Positions 11,555-21,654 of a stretch of 64,000 bases of DNA are shown piece by piece (within the stretch, counting starts at the first letter, position 1; each line of letters opens with the position of its first letter). The notes under the pieces are model-generated. The model was not told the origin of the DNA and searched no databases. It was given only the letters and a program-made list of their open reading frames with translations. The stretch covers positions 124,001 to 188,000 of the forward strand of contig BQMF02000068.1 in the NCBI GenBank assembly GCA_027922465.2, given 5' to 3'. Source of the DNA: Turritopsis dohrnii. Its lineage: Eukaryota; Cnidaria; Hydrozoa; Anthoathecata; Oceaniidae. Both the position numbers and the translations under genes were made by a program.

Positions 11555-11901
11555 AAACTCTCTTTAATTTGAACACTCAGGGGATCGAAACAATGTTCGA
11601 GTAATAGAAAGCCCGAATTACGGAGGATCCTTTGCAAAGAAATAAAAAATTGAAGGGACCATGAAATGGTTCTAGGGCAATACCCAGAAGGGACATTTCC
11701 CCGACCGGCCATTTCCCAGCCAATAACCTGCCACCTTAACTCACCAGCCCTCATGATACTAACCAAACTTAATCCTAACCCCAACCCTAACTCTCCTCCT
11801 ATTATTCGTCTTCGGAAAAATGTCCGATCGGGGAAATGTCCAGATACCCCCATGAAATTCGTTCAACCTATGGAATTGTAGAAGTTCGGATTATAGAGAA
11901 T
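11555..11901. mobile_element. Tc1/mariner-type MITE, copy 2, split by a nested element
   Basis: Left end AACTCTCTTTAATTTGAACA and right end GTTCGGATTATAGAGAATT are inverted, next to TA on each side. This is the same family as 11065-11237. A second element (11668-11850) interrupts it. Confidence 0.6.
11668..11850. mobile_element. hAT-like MITE nested in a Tc1-type MITE
   Basis: The exact 8-bp duplication CATGAAAT (11660-11667 and 11851-11858) flanks inverted ends with GGGACATTTCCCCGA on the left and TCGGGGAAATGTCC on the right. The interior is GC-richer than its surroundings and has CCTAACCCCAACCCTAA near 11775. Confidence 0.75.
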
Positions 11902-13337
11902 TAGTTTTGACGACAAAGTTATTTAGTCTAATTTTTTCGTCAATGAAAAAGTCGTGACAAATTTCAGTCTCACACAACCTCAATCCAATTTCTACAGTAT
12001 TTTATCGCTTTTAAACCGTTACAAAAACTTCAAAAAGAACAACGTTGTGTTAAGCTCATTTAACCGAGACAAAACCATTCGCATATTACAAGCTTTAGAG
12101 GCTCTGTGTTCGAGGTTGCGAAAAATTAATTCACGTAATTAAAAACACTGTACTTTCAAAAGATCTTTATTGAAATTTGTTACCATAGTAAATGGAGACA
12201 TTTTTAGACAGTTTTTATTGAACGATCAATACAGTATCCAATCATGCAGTATAATACCAACCAAACATAGAATAACTCCTTTCTGCTTTATTTCTTGAAA
12301 CCCGCCAATACGTTGGACGAGTGATAGAAAGTGGGAGTATGAGGGCAAACGAAATACACCCTTTTCTTAAAAAAAAACAAAAAGAAAAAAAAAGGAAAAA
12401 ATATCTATTTATTTAACTAATATTTATGCAGGATGTACATATCAACATGCTGTTTTCCATATGTGCCCTGTACAAAAATTAAACTTTAAAGCATAGGTAT
12501 AAATCTTAAATTATTGGTTGGTTGAAAAGACAAGATGAAGAAAAAAAAAAGAAAGAAAAATACTTGGATACCTTAGTTAAACAACTAAGGTTTTCAAGAC
12601 GGTACATATATATTTTCGATTTACTTAGCAACAAACTTAAGCATAATGGTCATTTTTTAAGCAACATTACTAACATCTTGACCTTAAAAATGTATATAGC
12701 AATATCGGAGTGACCTAGAACATTCTATAGCCAGCATTTAGAATTCTGAATGGATATTGATGATGAAGACATTCCATCTTCATTCACACAATTTTTAATT
12801 TCTTTAAAATTTAATTTTATTAAATCTAAAATATTTAACAGTTTCGTTTCTAAAAACAGAAAAAAAAACAACACATACGAAACGAACTGTAGGACGATGA
12901 CATCTCAACTTGATGAGGTACGCCTTTGTGTCTGAGTTAGATTTGAAATTTGTGCATAGATACTCTTAATAACTGCTTTTAAGTTTTTTACAAACCAGTG
13001 CTAGCACTAAGCAAGAATATGTGATATTCCAACAAGACAAGGTTAAAGATGAAAGCAGCATTGACAATCTCATTATCAAAAACCTGCCGTAGCTCTGTGA
13101 TTAAAACAAAAAATTCTCAGATTCGGCATCATAATGTAATTTAGATGCCTTGCAACCATAGAATGCCATTAACAAATATCAAGCAAGAAAAATGCTTATG
13201 ACCTGTTAGGTTTTCTTTGCTATTGTCAAATAAGTATTATTGATGTTTTCAATTTTTCTTGTTTGATTATACATTCAGATCATTCAAAGTACATTTCAAA
13301 ACCATCTGTTTTGATAGCGTTCCCGCTGTTGTTTTAG
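11902..13337. other. intergenic or intronic, no definite gene
   Basis: Very AT-rich, with A-rich tracts near 12368 and 12540. If the gene at 13338 extends upstream, this is intronic. I cannot place an exon here with confidence. Confidence 0.4.
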
Positions 13338-15513
13338 GTACACGCCGAGAAAAAGGAAAGGCGCCATACTGTCACAACGTGCCCTGAAGTGATGATTCGA
13401 GCCGCAACTCCAACTAAGACAAAACTGGAATCAGACAAGACTGAACTTGAGAAGCCTTCAAACAATAACTACATTCAAATTGGCGCGACAAAAAAAAGAC
13501 GAAGTAGTCGGAGTGAACATGCTAAGTCGGCACGACACAGAAAGAAATCCGTAACTTCCAATAACTCTTTGAGAGCGCACAGTGTTGCAGGTAACTACCA
13601 TTTTCTTGACGTTTTGCTGCTAAGCATTTCTGGCTCAAAGGTACCGGTATCGTTAAAAATTTTTTCGGTACAAATATTCGTCGCTTGGCTAAAAATTTGT
13701 CAGTTTCGTCCGACGAATAATTTAAGCCGACGAAAAATTTGGACCTTTTTCGAAATTTCGTCATTGCATGTTTTTTGTTTATTTATTCGAATTCAATATT
13801 AACAAAACAAATGGGAAAGTGCTTTGATTGCAAGACTGTAAGGTGTGCTTATTTTGGATTTAATGGACCCGGTGAGTGTGAACATAGCTAAAGATGTTTC
13901 CAGGTACCGGCTTTGAATAATGTACGCGTGAATGTAGCCCTGGTTAGATTGTGAATGGTGAGCTATTGTTATGATTTATGAACTATTGTAAGAAAATCTT
14001 CAATTTCATTATTTGCAAGAACTTTATTTATGCCCAACCCATTAGGCCCTGGCATCTGGCATATGGAGGTGTCCTGGTTGCTTCTGACGATCCACCCAAA
14101 CCAACAATGCACGTAAACGTTTCTAACACCAATCCTGTAAGAAATCTACATGAAGAAGGGGGATGACTTGATTAAAGAATGCCTCAACTGTTTTTTATAG
14201 CAGTTGTCATCTGATTTTATGTAAATAGGTAAAAGAGATATAAAACAGAAAAGTTTTGAAATGGTCGAAATGTTTCGTCGGTTAAAAATATTGGTCGGTA
14301 CAAATTTTCGTCGGCCCAAATTTTTCGTCGCTACAAATTTTCGTCACTTCGCCAAAAATTCGTCGTTTTCGGACGCCAAAGTTTTTACCGATAAGGTACC
14401 TTAAAATAACAATAAGCTATTAACTCAACAAAAAGAAACGGTTTCATGTGTCTCCTTGCGCTGCATACGTCACCGTTTGTTAAAAAATATCAGGACAGGC
14501 CAAAAGAATGTGAAATAAACATACATTTGTCAATTAAAATATATATGATGTTCAGAACGCGCTTGTATTTATTAGGTAGTGGGAGCGGGCGGCACTTAAT
14601 TGAGAGAGGGTGTTAATTCAAGGAATACTTAAAGTGTTTCACAAATTCTCGCTCGATATAGATCCGGTTTTCGCAAGAAGCCCAGGTTCGAAGTTATATT
14701 TTTCCTGCATATATTCAGTGTCTTCACCGTTTTGTATTTTCAGTTATCAATGAAGTTGATGGAAAAAACAAATGGAAAGAGCACGCCAGAAACAACGTGG
14801 AAAAGATATTAGCCAATCTGGAGAGAGAATCTAAAGATAAATGGAGTGATTACGTCAGGAAGGAGCTAAGTAAACATTCGGACGACTTGGTCAAGAAAAT
14901 GGAGAAAAAAATCGAGCCAACCATTCCTGAGAAAGCAAAAAACAAGAAAAAACAAAAACAACAAATTGAAACGGACGACGAGGAAGATACGATTGCAAAG
15001 ATAGATTCGGCTGCCGTAAATCTGAATACACCAACTAAACGCATGAACCAAAATCATGCCCAAGCAAAAAATCAAAGCAAGACCGGCCATCCAAAACTCG
15101 ATAACACCAATCGTCATGTAGAAAATAGAACGCAGGAAAAGACAAACGATGACGTCAATCCTCAGAATAACAGTAAAAACAATAATGGTGATATGGTAAT
15201 GGCGGATGACAAAATGGCTGATCATACAGAAAGTGTAGACGCTGCTAATATAGACGATGACGTTAACTTCATTTTAACCGTTGATAAACAATATAAAAAA
15301 GAAAAAACGACGAATGTTAGAAACACTAAAGCTGACCTAAACCTGAACAGCAATGAAGAACCTGTTAATCAGAAACAGCTAAGTGAAGAAGAACGCTTTC
15401 TTGAACTTGAGGAAAGCATCTTAAAAAGCCATGAACATAACAAGGGCAATTTGAAAAGAGATGGCAGTCAAGAAGTAGATAATTTGATAAAAGATTTGCA
15501 GTTAGAGGTTTAA
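13338..15513 (+). CDS. Unrecognised charged, low-complexity protein, last two exons
   Basis: Exon 13338-13590 follows GTTTTAG and ends GCAG|GTAACT. Exon 14744-15513 follows TTTTCAG and ends at a TAA stop. The splice is phase 1 in both, giving one frame of about 340 residues in the two exons. The first exon is basic (KKRRSSRSEHAKSARHRKK), with a possible nuclear localisation signal. The second begins VINEVDGKNKWKEHARNNVE, continues as a probable helical/coiled segment (EKILANLERESKDKWSDYVR), then becomes a long Lys/Asn/Asp/Gln-rich disordered tract with KKKQKQQ and acidic DDEED. It ends with a second helix-prone part (EERFLELEESILKSHE) and LIKDLQLEV. I do not recognise a family. The intron holds a MITE at 13638-14402. 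Upstream exons are likely but not placed. Confidence 0.65.
13638..14402. mobile_element. intronic MITE, AAGGTACC termini, ATTTTCGTCG repeats
   Basis: Left end AAGGTACCGGTATCGTTAAA and right end TTTACCGATAAGGTACCTT are imperfect inverted repeats. The subterminal zones carry repeated ACAAATTTTCGTCG/CGACGAAAAATTT units on both strands. It lies in the intron between the two exons of the unrecognised gene. No reading frame of interest. Confidence 0.65.
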
Positions 15514-15960
15514 CCAAACATTTTGTTTCCTATATGCAACAGATATCATTTAGAAATTAGGAGTAAAATACACCTTTTGAAACTAAGCGTCTGTTATCGT
15601 GATTTGTTGACCTGAATCTGGACCCGTACATGTGAATAGTGCCATAGCATTGAGAAAAAAGTATTGTAAATGACTGAGGACATGTCTGTTAATTTAAACT
15701 CGCTACGATCTAACCTTGGTGATTTGGTGAAAAAAACACAATTCAAAGTTCTCAAGGTTACCACTGTTTTGATGCAGTAGTAACCTAATTATGCGGCCGT
15801 ATAAAGCTTGTCTCACTACACGGGATAGGTGCTCAAATATCAATCAGTATCATAGTGAAGCATTGAGATAGGAAAGGACACGTGGACACAGCTGTCGCAT
15901 TTGATTGGACGAACCACTGCAACGTTGCTGTTGCAAGTGCCAGTGAGACAATTTGTTGAA
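15514..15960. other. 3' flank of the unrecognised gene
   Basis: AT-rich probable 3' untranslated and intergenic sequence. No gene seen. Confidence 0.4.
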
Positions 15961-15964
15961 AAAT

Positions 15965-16036
15965 CACTGCAAAGGAGTACATTTCTATAGAAATGCACCA
16001 TTCAGTACAAATGCTCCTCATCGCAGTGCCTTTTAG
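15965..16036. mobile_element. small hairpin MITE, CACTGCGATGAGGAGCATTT family
   Basis: Left arm AATCACTGCAAAGGAGTACATTT is inverted at the right as AAATGCTCCTCATCGCAGTG, around CTATAGAAATG. Related single arms occur at 1779, 8570 and 54715. Confidence 0.45.
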
Positions 16037-16097
16037 AGATTTTTCCCAAAGCGCGAAAAAGAAAAAAAATAAACTGACTAAGGGGCTGTCACGATTA

Positions 16098-16579
16098 CCG
16101 TAATGCATCGATTAAACGCCCCCTTCTTTTAAACGCCCCCCTCGAATAGACGCCCCCCCCCCTTTTCAGGAGATTTTTAAATAAACGCCCCCTCTATTAG
16201 ACGCCCCCCTCGAATAGACGCCCCCCTCTAAAGAGGGGCGTTTATTAGAGACACACTAATTAAGGCATGTAGAACTACTACATTGCATTGTTTCAGCCTC
16301 AAAGTTTTCGTTTTGTATAAAAATATATAAATTTGCGATAGACGCCTTTCTTTTTAAATTTTAAACTAACAGTTGGAAACTTTATTGACGAAGATCTTGA
16401 AGTTTAATTTTGTATATTCTTTATCGATGTTTATATTTAGTTTATATTTACGAAAAAGAAAAGTTTCACAAAAATTCTATAGACGCCCCCCTCTTTTAAT
16501 CGCCCCCCTCGAATAGACGCCCCCCTAAAAATTCAAAAAATGTAATAAACGCCCCGGGCGTCTAATCGAAGCATTACGG
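16098..16579. mobile_element. Tc1/mariner-type MITE, CCGTAATGCTTCGATTA family, copy 1
   Basis: Ends CCGTAATGCATCGATTAAAC and TCTAATCGAAGCATTACGG are inverted and flanked by TA (16096-16097 and 16580-16581). The interior has many AATAGACGCCCCCC/AAACGCCCCC units. A second copy is at 40115-40549. It interrupts the decayed GCCTGGTTC-family end at 16582-16632. Confidence 0.8.
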
Positions 16580-16581
16580 TA

Positions 16582-16632
16582 TGCTGATTACACTGTATTT
16601 TAATGGTCGTAATCGCATGGTCTGAACCAGGC
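16582..16632. repeat. decayed end of a GCCTGGTTC-family element, copy 3
   Basis: The sequence GATTACACTGTATTTTAATG then GGTCGTAATCGC and GGTCTGAACCAGGC matches the right end of the copies at 1380 and 5677. Confidence 0.6.
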
Positions 16633-17248
16633 TTAAAGAAATAAATGAATAATTGGATCTGCTAACCGGATATAAACTTTTTGAAACACACTGTACATGA
16701 CTATTGCCTTATTTCTGCGCTATTTAGAGTAATTTTAGTGTGAACACAATGCATCTTCTTAAAACTACGCAACCGCGTTCTAAAACTCGTGGCCGCCAGT
16801 TATGCTGGTGTTTAACATTGACGCTGCCACCATGTTTGTTTCAGAAAATTTTGGATCGAACCTATGTTTCTGCTTACATTTCATTTTCTACCGAAACCTT
16901 CCTTTTATCGGTAGATATAAAATCTGATCTTAAATACAATTTAGATCTTGACATAGTCAAGGCCAGACTTAAGGATACTGCTTTGTCATCGTTCAATGAT
17001 TACAACAGCAAAAACAACTCGCCGGATAATTTATCCGTAGCTGAGTTCAAAGCCCTGGTCGGTCTTTTCAAAAGCAAAAACATTATTATTCAAAAGGCTG
17101 ACAAAGGCAATAGCGTTGTAATCATTGACAAATGTAGTTATATTAAAGGTGTTGAATCTCTTCTTAATGACACAACGAAATTTTGTAAATTAGATCTGCC
17201 TATTGGTAAGGATTTGAACTATGTTTTGAATATGGAAAACAAACTTAT

Positions 17249-17380
17249 AGTCTGTTCAAAAAATATGTGCACTAATTTCAGTTACCATGTGGAAACCAGA
17301 TTTAGCAAATTACATCAATTCCCTTGAGCCTGGTTTTTATATAAAAGCTGAAATTAGTGCACATATTTTTTGAACAGACT
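17249..17380. mobile_element. 132-bp foldback insertion in the Penelope element
   Basis: Perfect 33-base inverted arms (17249-17281 and 17348-17380, outer ends AGTCTGTTCAAAAAATATGT) enclose a 66-base spacer. It splits the Penelope coding region. The flanks TTAT and TTAA hint at a TTA duplication, but weakly. Confidence 0.75.
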
Positions 17381-17990
17381 TTAATGAATGTTACAAGTCT
17401 CTGCTACGAAAAGGTTTGGTGGATAACGACACGTACAAAAAACTTAGCCCAACTGGTTCGAGACCAGGTGTACTATACGGCCTTGCCAAGGTTCACAAAC
17501 CCTGTGTCAATGGTATTCCCAAATTTCGTCCCATTCTGTCGGCTATAGATACACCCACATGCTGTTTGGCTAAGTACCTAGTCCCTCTTCTGGCTCCATT
17601 GACAGTTCACAATTTTACAGTTAAGGACTCTTTTTATTTTGCGAATGAAATTTTCTCTCAAGATACCAATCATTTTATGGCTAGCTTAGATGTGGACTCA
17701 CTTTTCACTAATATGCCATTAGAGGAGACTATTGATATTTGTGTTAATGAGCTTTTTCCCGAGTCCACCAACACTGTTAATGGTCTGCGTAAAGATGAGT
17801 TTAGACGATTATTGGAAATTGCAACTAAGGAATCGTTTTTATGTTTAATGACACCTATTACAAGCAGTGGCTAAGCAGTGGAGTGGCTATGGGTTCACCC
17901 TTGGGCCCAACTCTCGCCAATGTTTTCATGTGTTTTCATGAACGCAAATGGCTGGAGGAATACCACCGTGATTATAAACCTCAGTATTAT

Positions 17991-18707
17991 CATGGAGGTA
18001 TAAAACAGAAGGAGAACGAACTCAAAACCTGCTGTTGTACTATCCGTGATGCGCTGCATTGTTTAAGTCCTCAGTGTGTAATAACATATAATTGCTATCA
18101 TCTTGCATAATTTTTATAATTTTGGCGTTCTTGCGTGAAAATTTCGTTCATATCAATTCTCCAATGTGATTAAAGATCGTTAGGGTAAAGTTCTTAGCAT
18201 GCATAATCTGTAGGAATTGGGAGAATTATGCAAAAACGTCACAAATATGCAACGAAAATATTGCAACTTTAGGTCTATATATCTCGTGATCCCCTCAAGC
18301 AGTTTCGCTGAGCTTCAGTTTTTGAAAAGAGAATAATCCTAAGTTTTTGCACGTACCGCGGCACTATCGAGGCGCATTTAAGTCAGAAGATATGTAGATT
18401 GGAACTTATACATGAATTACGCGATATCTTCAACTCTGTATAAAAGCATAGATTTTCATTTGTTTCTCAAGGAAGCTTTAGGTTTAATAATCTGCTTGTC
18501 ACTATGCAGCAAGTTGATCCGTTGTTATAATGGATGATATTTGGTTTTAAATTGTCGTTAATTTTTAAAAAAGTATTCGTTTCACCGACAACCAGCCGAA
18601 AGCGCATCACGGATGACATCAAAGTGATACCGCAATGAATAGAATAGTCATTATCTGAATAATAGAAAAATAAGAGTTCGTTCTCCTTCTGTTTTATACC
18701 TCCATGG
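17991..18707. mobile_element. 717-bp TIR element inserted beside the RT YIDD motif
   Basis: About 33-base inverted ends (CATGGAGGTATAAAACAGAA and its inverse at 18675-18706) are flanked by TATTAT (17985-17990 and 18708-18713). The Penelope frame reads ...KPQYY before and RRYIDD after, so the host sequence is otherwise uninterrupted. The inner regions share TATCCGTGATGCGCT in opposite orientations. No transposase gene. Confidence 0.85.
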
Positions 18708-19239
18708 TATTATAGAAGATACATTGATGACATATTTGTGTTGTTCTCTTCCTCTGATCATATTGAATTATTTCTGTCTTATATGAATTCTAAACACCCC
18801 AACATTCATTTTACCAAAGAGGTCGAGAAAAACAATTCACTTTCTTTTTTGGATGTTCTAATAACCAGAGATAGCAATACGTTGGTTACTGATGTTTACA
18901 GAAAGCCCATTTCACCAGCTTTGTTCCCATTCATTTTAAACATGGGTTGATGTATTCTTTATTATTTCGTGCTTTCAGAATTTGTTCTGACTTTAGCAAG
19001 TTTCACAACGAGGTTTGCTTGTTAAAGAATATTTTAGTTAAAAACAGTTATCCTACCAACGTTATTGATTTTTGTGTTAATACTTTCCCTAAATAAAATT
19101 CATCGTTCAAGTGACGCTATTGCCACTGTGCCCAAAAAGGATGTGAAAATTTCTCTCCCCTTCTTGGGTTCAGTATCCTTGCAAGTACACAAACGATTAG
19201 CGGAATTATTTAAAGAGAAATTACCTCATTGTAAAATAT

Positions 19240-19305
19240 TATTTATTATTATTTATTAAAATATTATTATTATTATTATTATTATTAATATTAATATTAT
19301 TCGCT
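19240..19305. repeat. ATT trinucleotide microsatellite within the Penelope element
   Basis: Run of TTATTATTATTATTATTA with ATTAATATTAATATT at its end, expanded between the thumb region and the endonuclease part. Confidence 0.85.
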
Positions 19306-19860
19306 CGGATGTCAAACTACAGAGCATGTTTCATTTCAAGGATAAGATTCCCAGGTGTTTACAATCCGGACTTTACGTGTAGTAGCTGCAACGCTACTTA
19401 TTTTGGCAAAACCAAACGCCACTTCAAAGTTCGGATCAGTGAACATATGGGCGTCTCCCATCTGACTAATAAGAAAAGATCACTACAGCCTAATCAATAC
19501 ACAGCGGTACTTCAACACTCCGTGATGTGTGGTTGTTCTCCATCATTTGACAAATTTTCTGTTTTATCTAGAGAATCTAACGACTTTAAGTTAACCTAAG
19601 GAGAGTTTACTCATTAATCGTGACAAACCGTGTTTGAATAAAACTATCCAATCTATGCCTTTAGAACTGTTTTGAAACAGTGGTTTCTTTTGTTAATTTT
19701 ATTTTATGAATATAATAATTAGTCGTTTATACATATAAAAAAAATTTTCTGTACATACATGTAATTATTCAGACGTGATCATGGAGTGCGGTTAAGCCTC
19801 CGAAAGCTTGTCTTAAAAATTAAAAAACTGGTTTAGTCGAAGGAAACGTTGTTTTCTTTT

Positions 19861-21070
19861 CCTGTACAATGCTACACTTCAAGCTTACAATATGAGATTG
19901 AAAAAGTGACGAAATTTCATACATACTGAAGTTTCTTTCCAACAAATATTTTTAATATTGGCTCAGTACGCTTCCGATTGCTATTGGTTAAACTTTCCGG
20001 TGGAACTTTTAGTCATTTTAAAATTTAACAGAAAAAACGTAAAAGTATTCAAATATGAAGTATGAAATATCAGTTTCAAAAAAATATACCTGTGTTAATT
20101 ATAAACAAATAATCAAAACTTAAGACTTAAGACTCGCCCACTTTCTTTATTGACCCTGTATACGCCTATGAAAATACCTTTATTTTTTTTCCTGAGAATA
20201 TAACAAATTGTATTCTTAATGTACAATACTATTGAAAAACCTAACTAATAATAACCAGAGGACCTGTGGGATATGGAAGGCAGCGCAGTTACTAAATTTG
20301 ATTGAGTGGTGTGTACATGGTATCGCCAACGAAATTTCCTTTTTGGAAAAAGTGAATCTGAATGTTATATGGAATATGGATGAGAATAAAGAAAGAAAGT
20401 GTCCATTACGACTAGGTATGGGTTTTTTAAATTCTGTTTGTTTGTCTGTCTGTCACGCAAAATGGTAGATTGAGTTGTGAGAGTGATTGTTTCATTTTAT
20501 TTTGTGCGACGTCAGTGTGAAACCATTGTATTGAGACCCTAATCGAATGCGACGTTTAGGGAAAATCTCCGCAACCAATATGGATAACTGACGTTTTTTG
20601 GGGTCTGCGATACAGGCAATAGGGTGACGAAAATGTAAATATAAATGCTGCTAAAAATCTAGACAATTCATTTTATTTATTCTATCGTGCTGGGAAGTTT
20701 TGATTGATCCCTTTTGCGATTTGGTTCGTGCAACATCACCAAAATAATGGTACCGCCGGGGAGTGTATACTTTTGATTGTTTATATTTACAAATTTTGAA
20801 CGGCGGCGTGGTAAAATCATATCCTGGTATCTGATTGTAATGTTGCTACAAGCTAAAAAAACTCAATGAAATTCTTTTCCCGAAAAGTTAAAGAAAAATA
20901 ACAGCTGCTATCGTGCTGACACCAAATACATTGAAGAATTTCTTAAATAGTCCAAAATAATAACCATAATAGTTTAAACTGTACAAACAAATAATAAGTG
21001 AGCAACAATTTTTTATGTTAGAGGAAAAAATTACTCACAATAGCAACAAATACAGTATTTGATAATTTCA
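19861..21070. other. 1.2-kb intergenic stretch, no gene seen
   Basis: AT-rich. A 78-codon frame at 20232-20468 has no recognisable content. A TGTTTGTCTGTCTGTC run lies near 20437. Confidence 0.4.
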
Positions 21071-21073
21071 TGG

Positions 21074-21380
21074 GTCTATTCTATAACTACAGACGAGTTT
21101 GTAGACGAGTCACAGACGAGTGTAGACGACTACAGACGAGTCACAGACGAGTGTAGACGAGTAGCAAATAAGTTTAAACAAGTTAAGAATGATCTATTCT
21201 ATAACTACAGACGAGTTTGTAGACGAGTCACAGACGAGTGTAGACGCCTACAGACGAGTGTAGACGCCTACAGACGAGTCACAGACGAGTGTAGACGAGT
21301 CACAGACGAGTGTAGACGAGTCAAAAATAATTGTAGACGAGTAGCAAATAAGTTTAAACAAGTTAAGAATGACTTTGAGG
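21074..21380. repeat. GTAGACGAGTCACAGACGAG minisatellite, itself duplicated
   Basis: Units of about 10 and 19 bases (TAGACGAGT, CACAGACGAGTG) fill two blocks. Each block starts TCTATTCTATAACTACAGAC (21073 and 21192) and ends with GCAAATAAGTTTAAACAAGT (21163 and 21343), so the minisatellite block was duplicated as a whole. It lies 50 bp before the inverted repeat at 21430. Confidence 0.85.
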
Positions 21381-21429
21381 TTTTTTATTTCTTCCAGAAG
21401 AAAAGAAAGAACTAACGAAATTTACAACG

Positions 21430-21540
21430 AACTCGGGGCTGTTCCGTACGAAAATTGACACTTGTACGAAGGTGGCCACATACCAAAACAACTACGATGG
21501 CGGCCCGATCTGTACTATGTTGACCATGGTACACATCGCG
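21430..21540 (+). repeat. left member of a distant inverted-repeat pair (partner 35730-35850)
   Basis: GGGGCTGTTCCGTACGA, then CTTGTACGAAGGTGGCC, ATGGCGGC, and a GTAC..ATGTTGACCATGG region. The reverse complement of 35730-35850 shows the same blocks in the same order. The CCGTAC...GTACGAAGGTGG pair is also the hairpin core of the satellite that follows. Confidence 0.6.
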
Positions 21541-21654
21541 CATTACTCATTAGACAAAAACAACTTTCATGTAAGTAAAGTTAAGAGAGAATCAATAATA
21601 CTCCAAAAAATTTAAATTCTTAACATTCAAGAAAACTTTTATTTCCATTTCATG

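Larger units (their letters stand above)
16860..19674 (+). pseudogene. Penelope RT/GIY-YIG polyprotein, broken
   Basis: Coding pieces: 16860-17248 (KADKGN domain), 17390-17990 (RT fingers and palm up to KPQYY), 18708-18950 (RRYIDD to the thumb), 18950-19240, and 19310-19674 (GIY-YIG-like endonuclease with a CSSC zinc-finger-like motif, ending PLELF). Active elements of this class encode reverse transcriptase fused to an endonuclease that nicks the target and primes reverse transcription. Here there is a frameshift near 17870, the insertions listed separately, a stop near 18950 and one near 19597. The Asp pair of YIDD and the GKTKRH stretch remain visible. Confidence 0.8.
16700..19860 (+). mobile_element. 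Penelope-like retroelement, interrupted
   Basis: The decayed open reading frame runs from about 16860 to 19674. In order it has the upstream motif IIIQKADKGNSVVIID, then RPGVLYGLAKVHKP and KFRPILSAI, the RT palm AMGSPLGPTLAN, YIDD at about 18719-18730, the thumb-side SFLDVLITR, and a C-terminal GIY-YIG-type part (CSSCNATYFGKTKRHFKVR, EH). This is the layout of endonuclease-bearing Penelope-like elements. The 3' end includes CCGAAAGCTTGTCTTA near 19800. Two inverted-repeat insertions (17249-17380 and 17991-18707), a TTA microsatellite and several frameshifts make it inactive. Confidence 0.85.

Noticed and set aside
11548..11881. Frames on both strands across the GC-richer patch
   Set aside because: They coincide with the nested hAT-like MITE and its inverted repeats.
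14850..15225. Minus-strand frames of 64 and 119 codons
   Set aside because: Antisense shadows of the Lys/Asn-rich plus-strand exon; hydrophobic composition results from reading AAR/GAY codons backwards.
21074..21380. CRISPR-like repeat array
   Set aside because: Units are contiguous and degenerate with no unique spacers, in a eukaryotic context.
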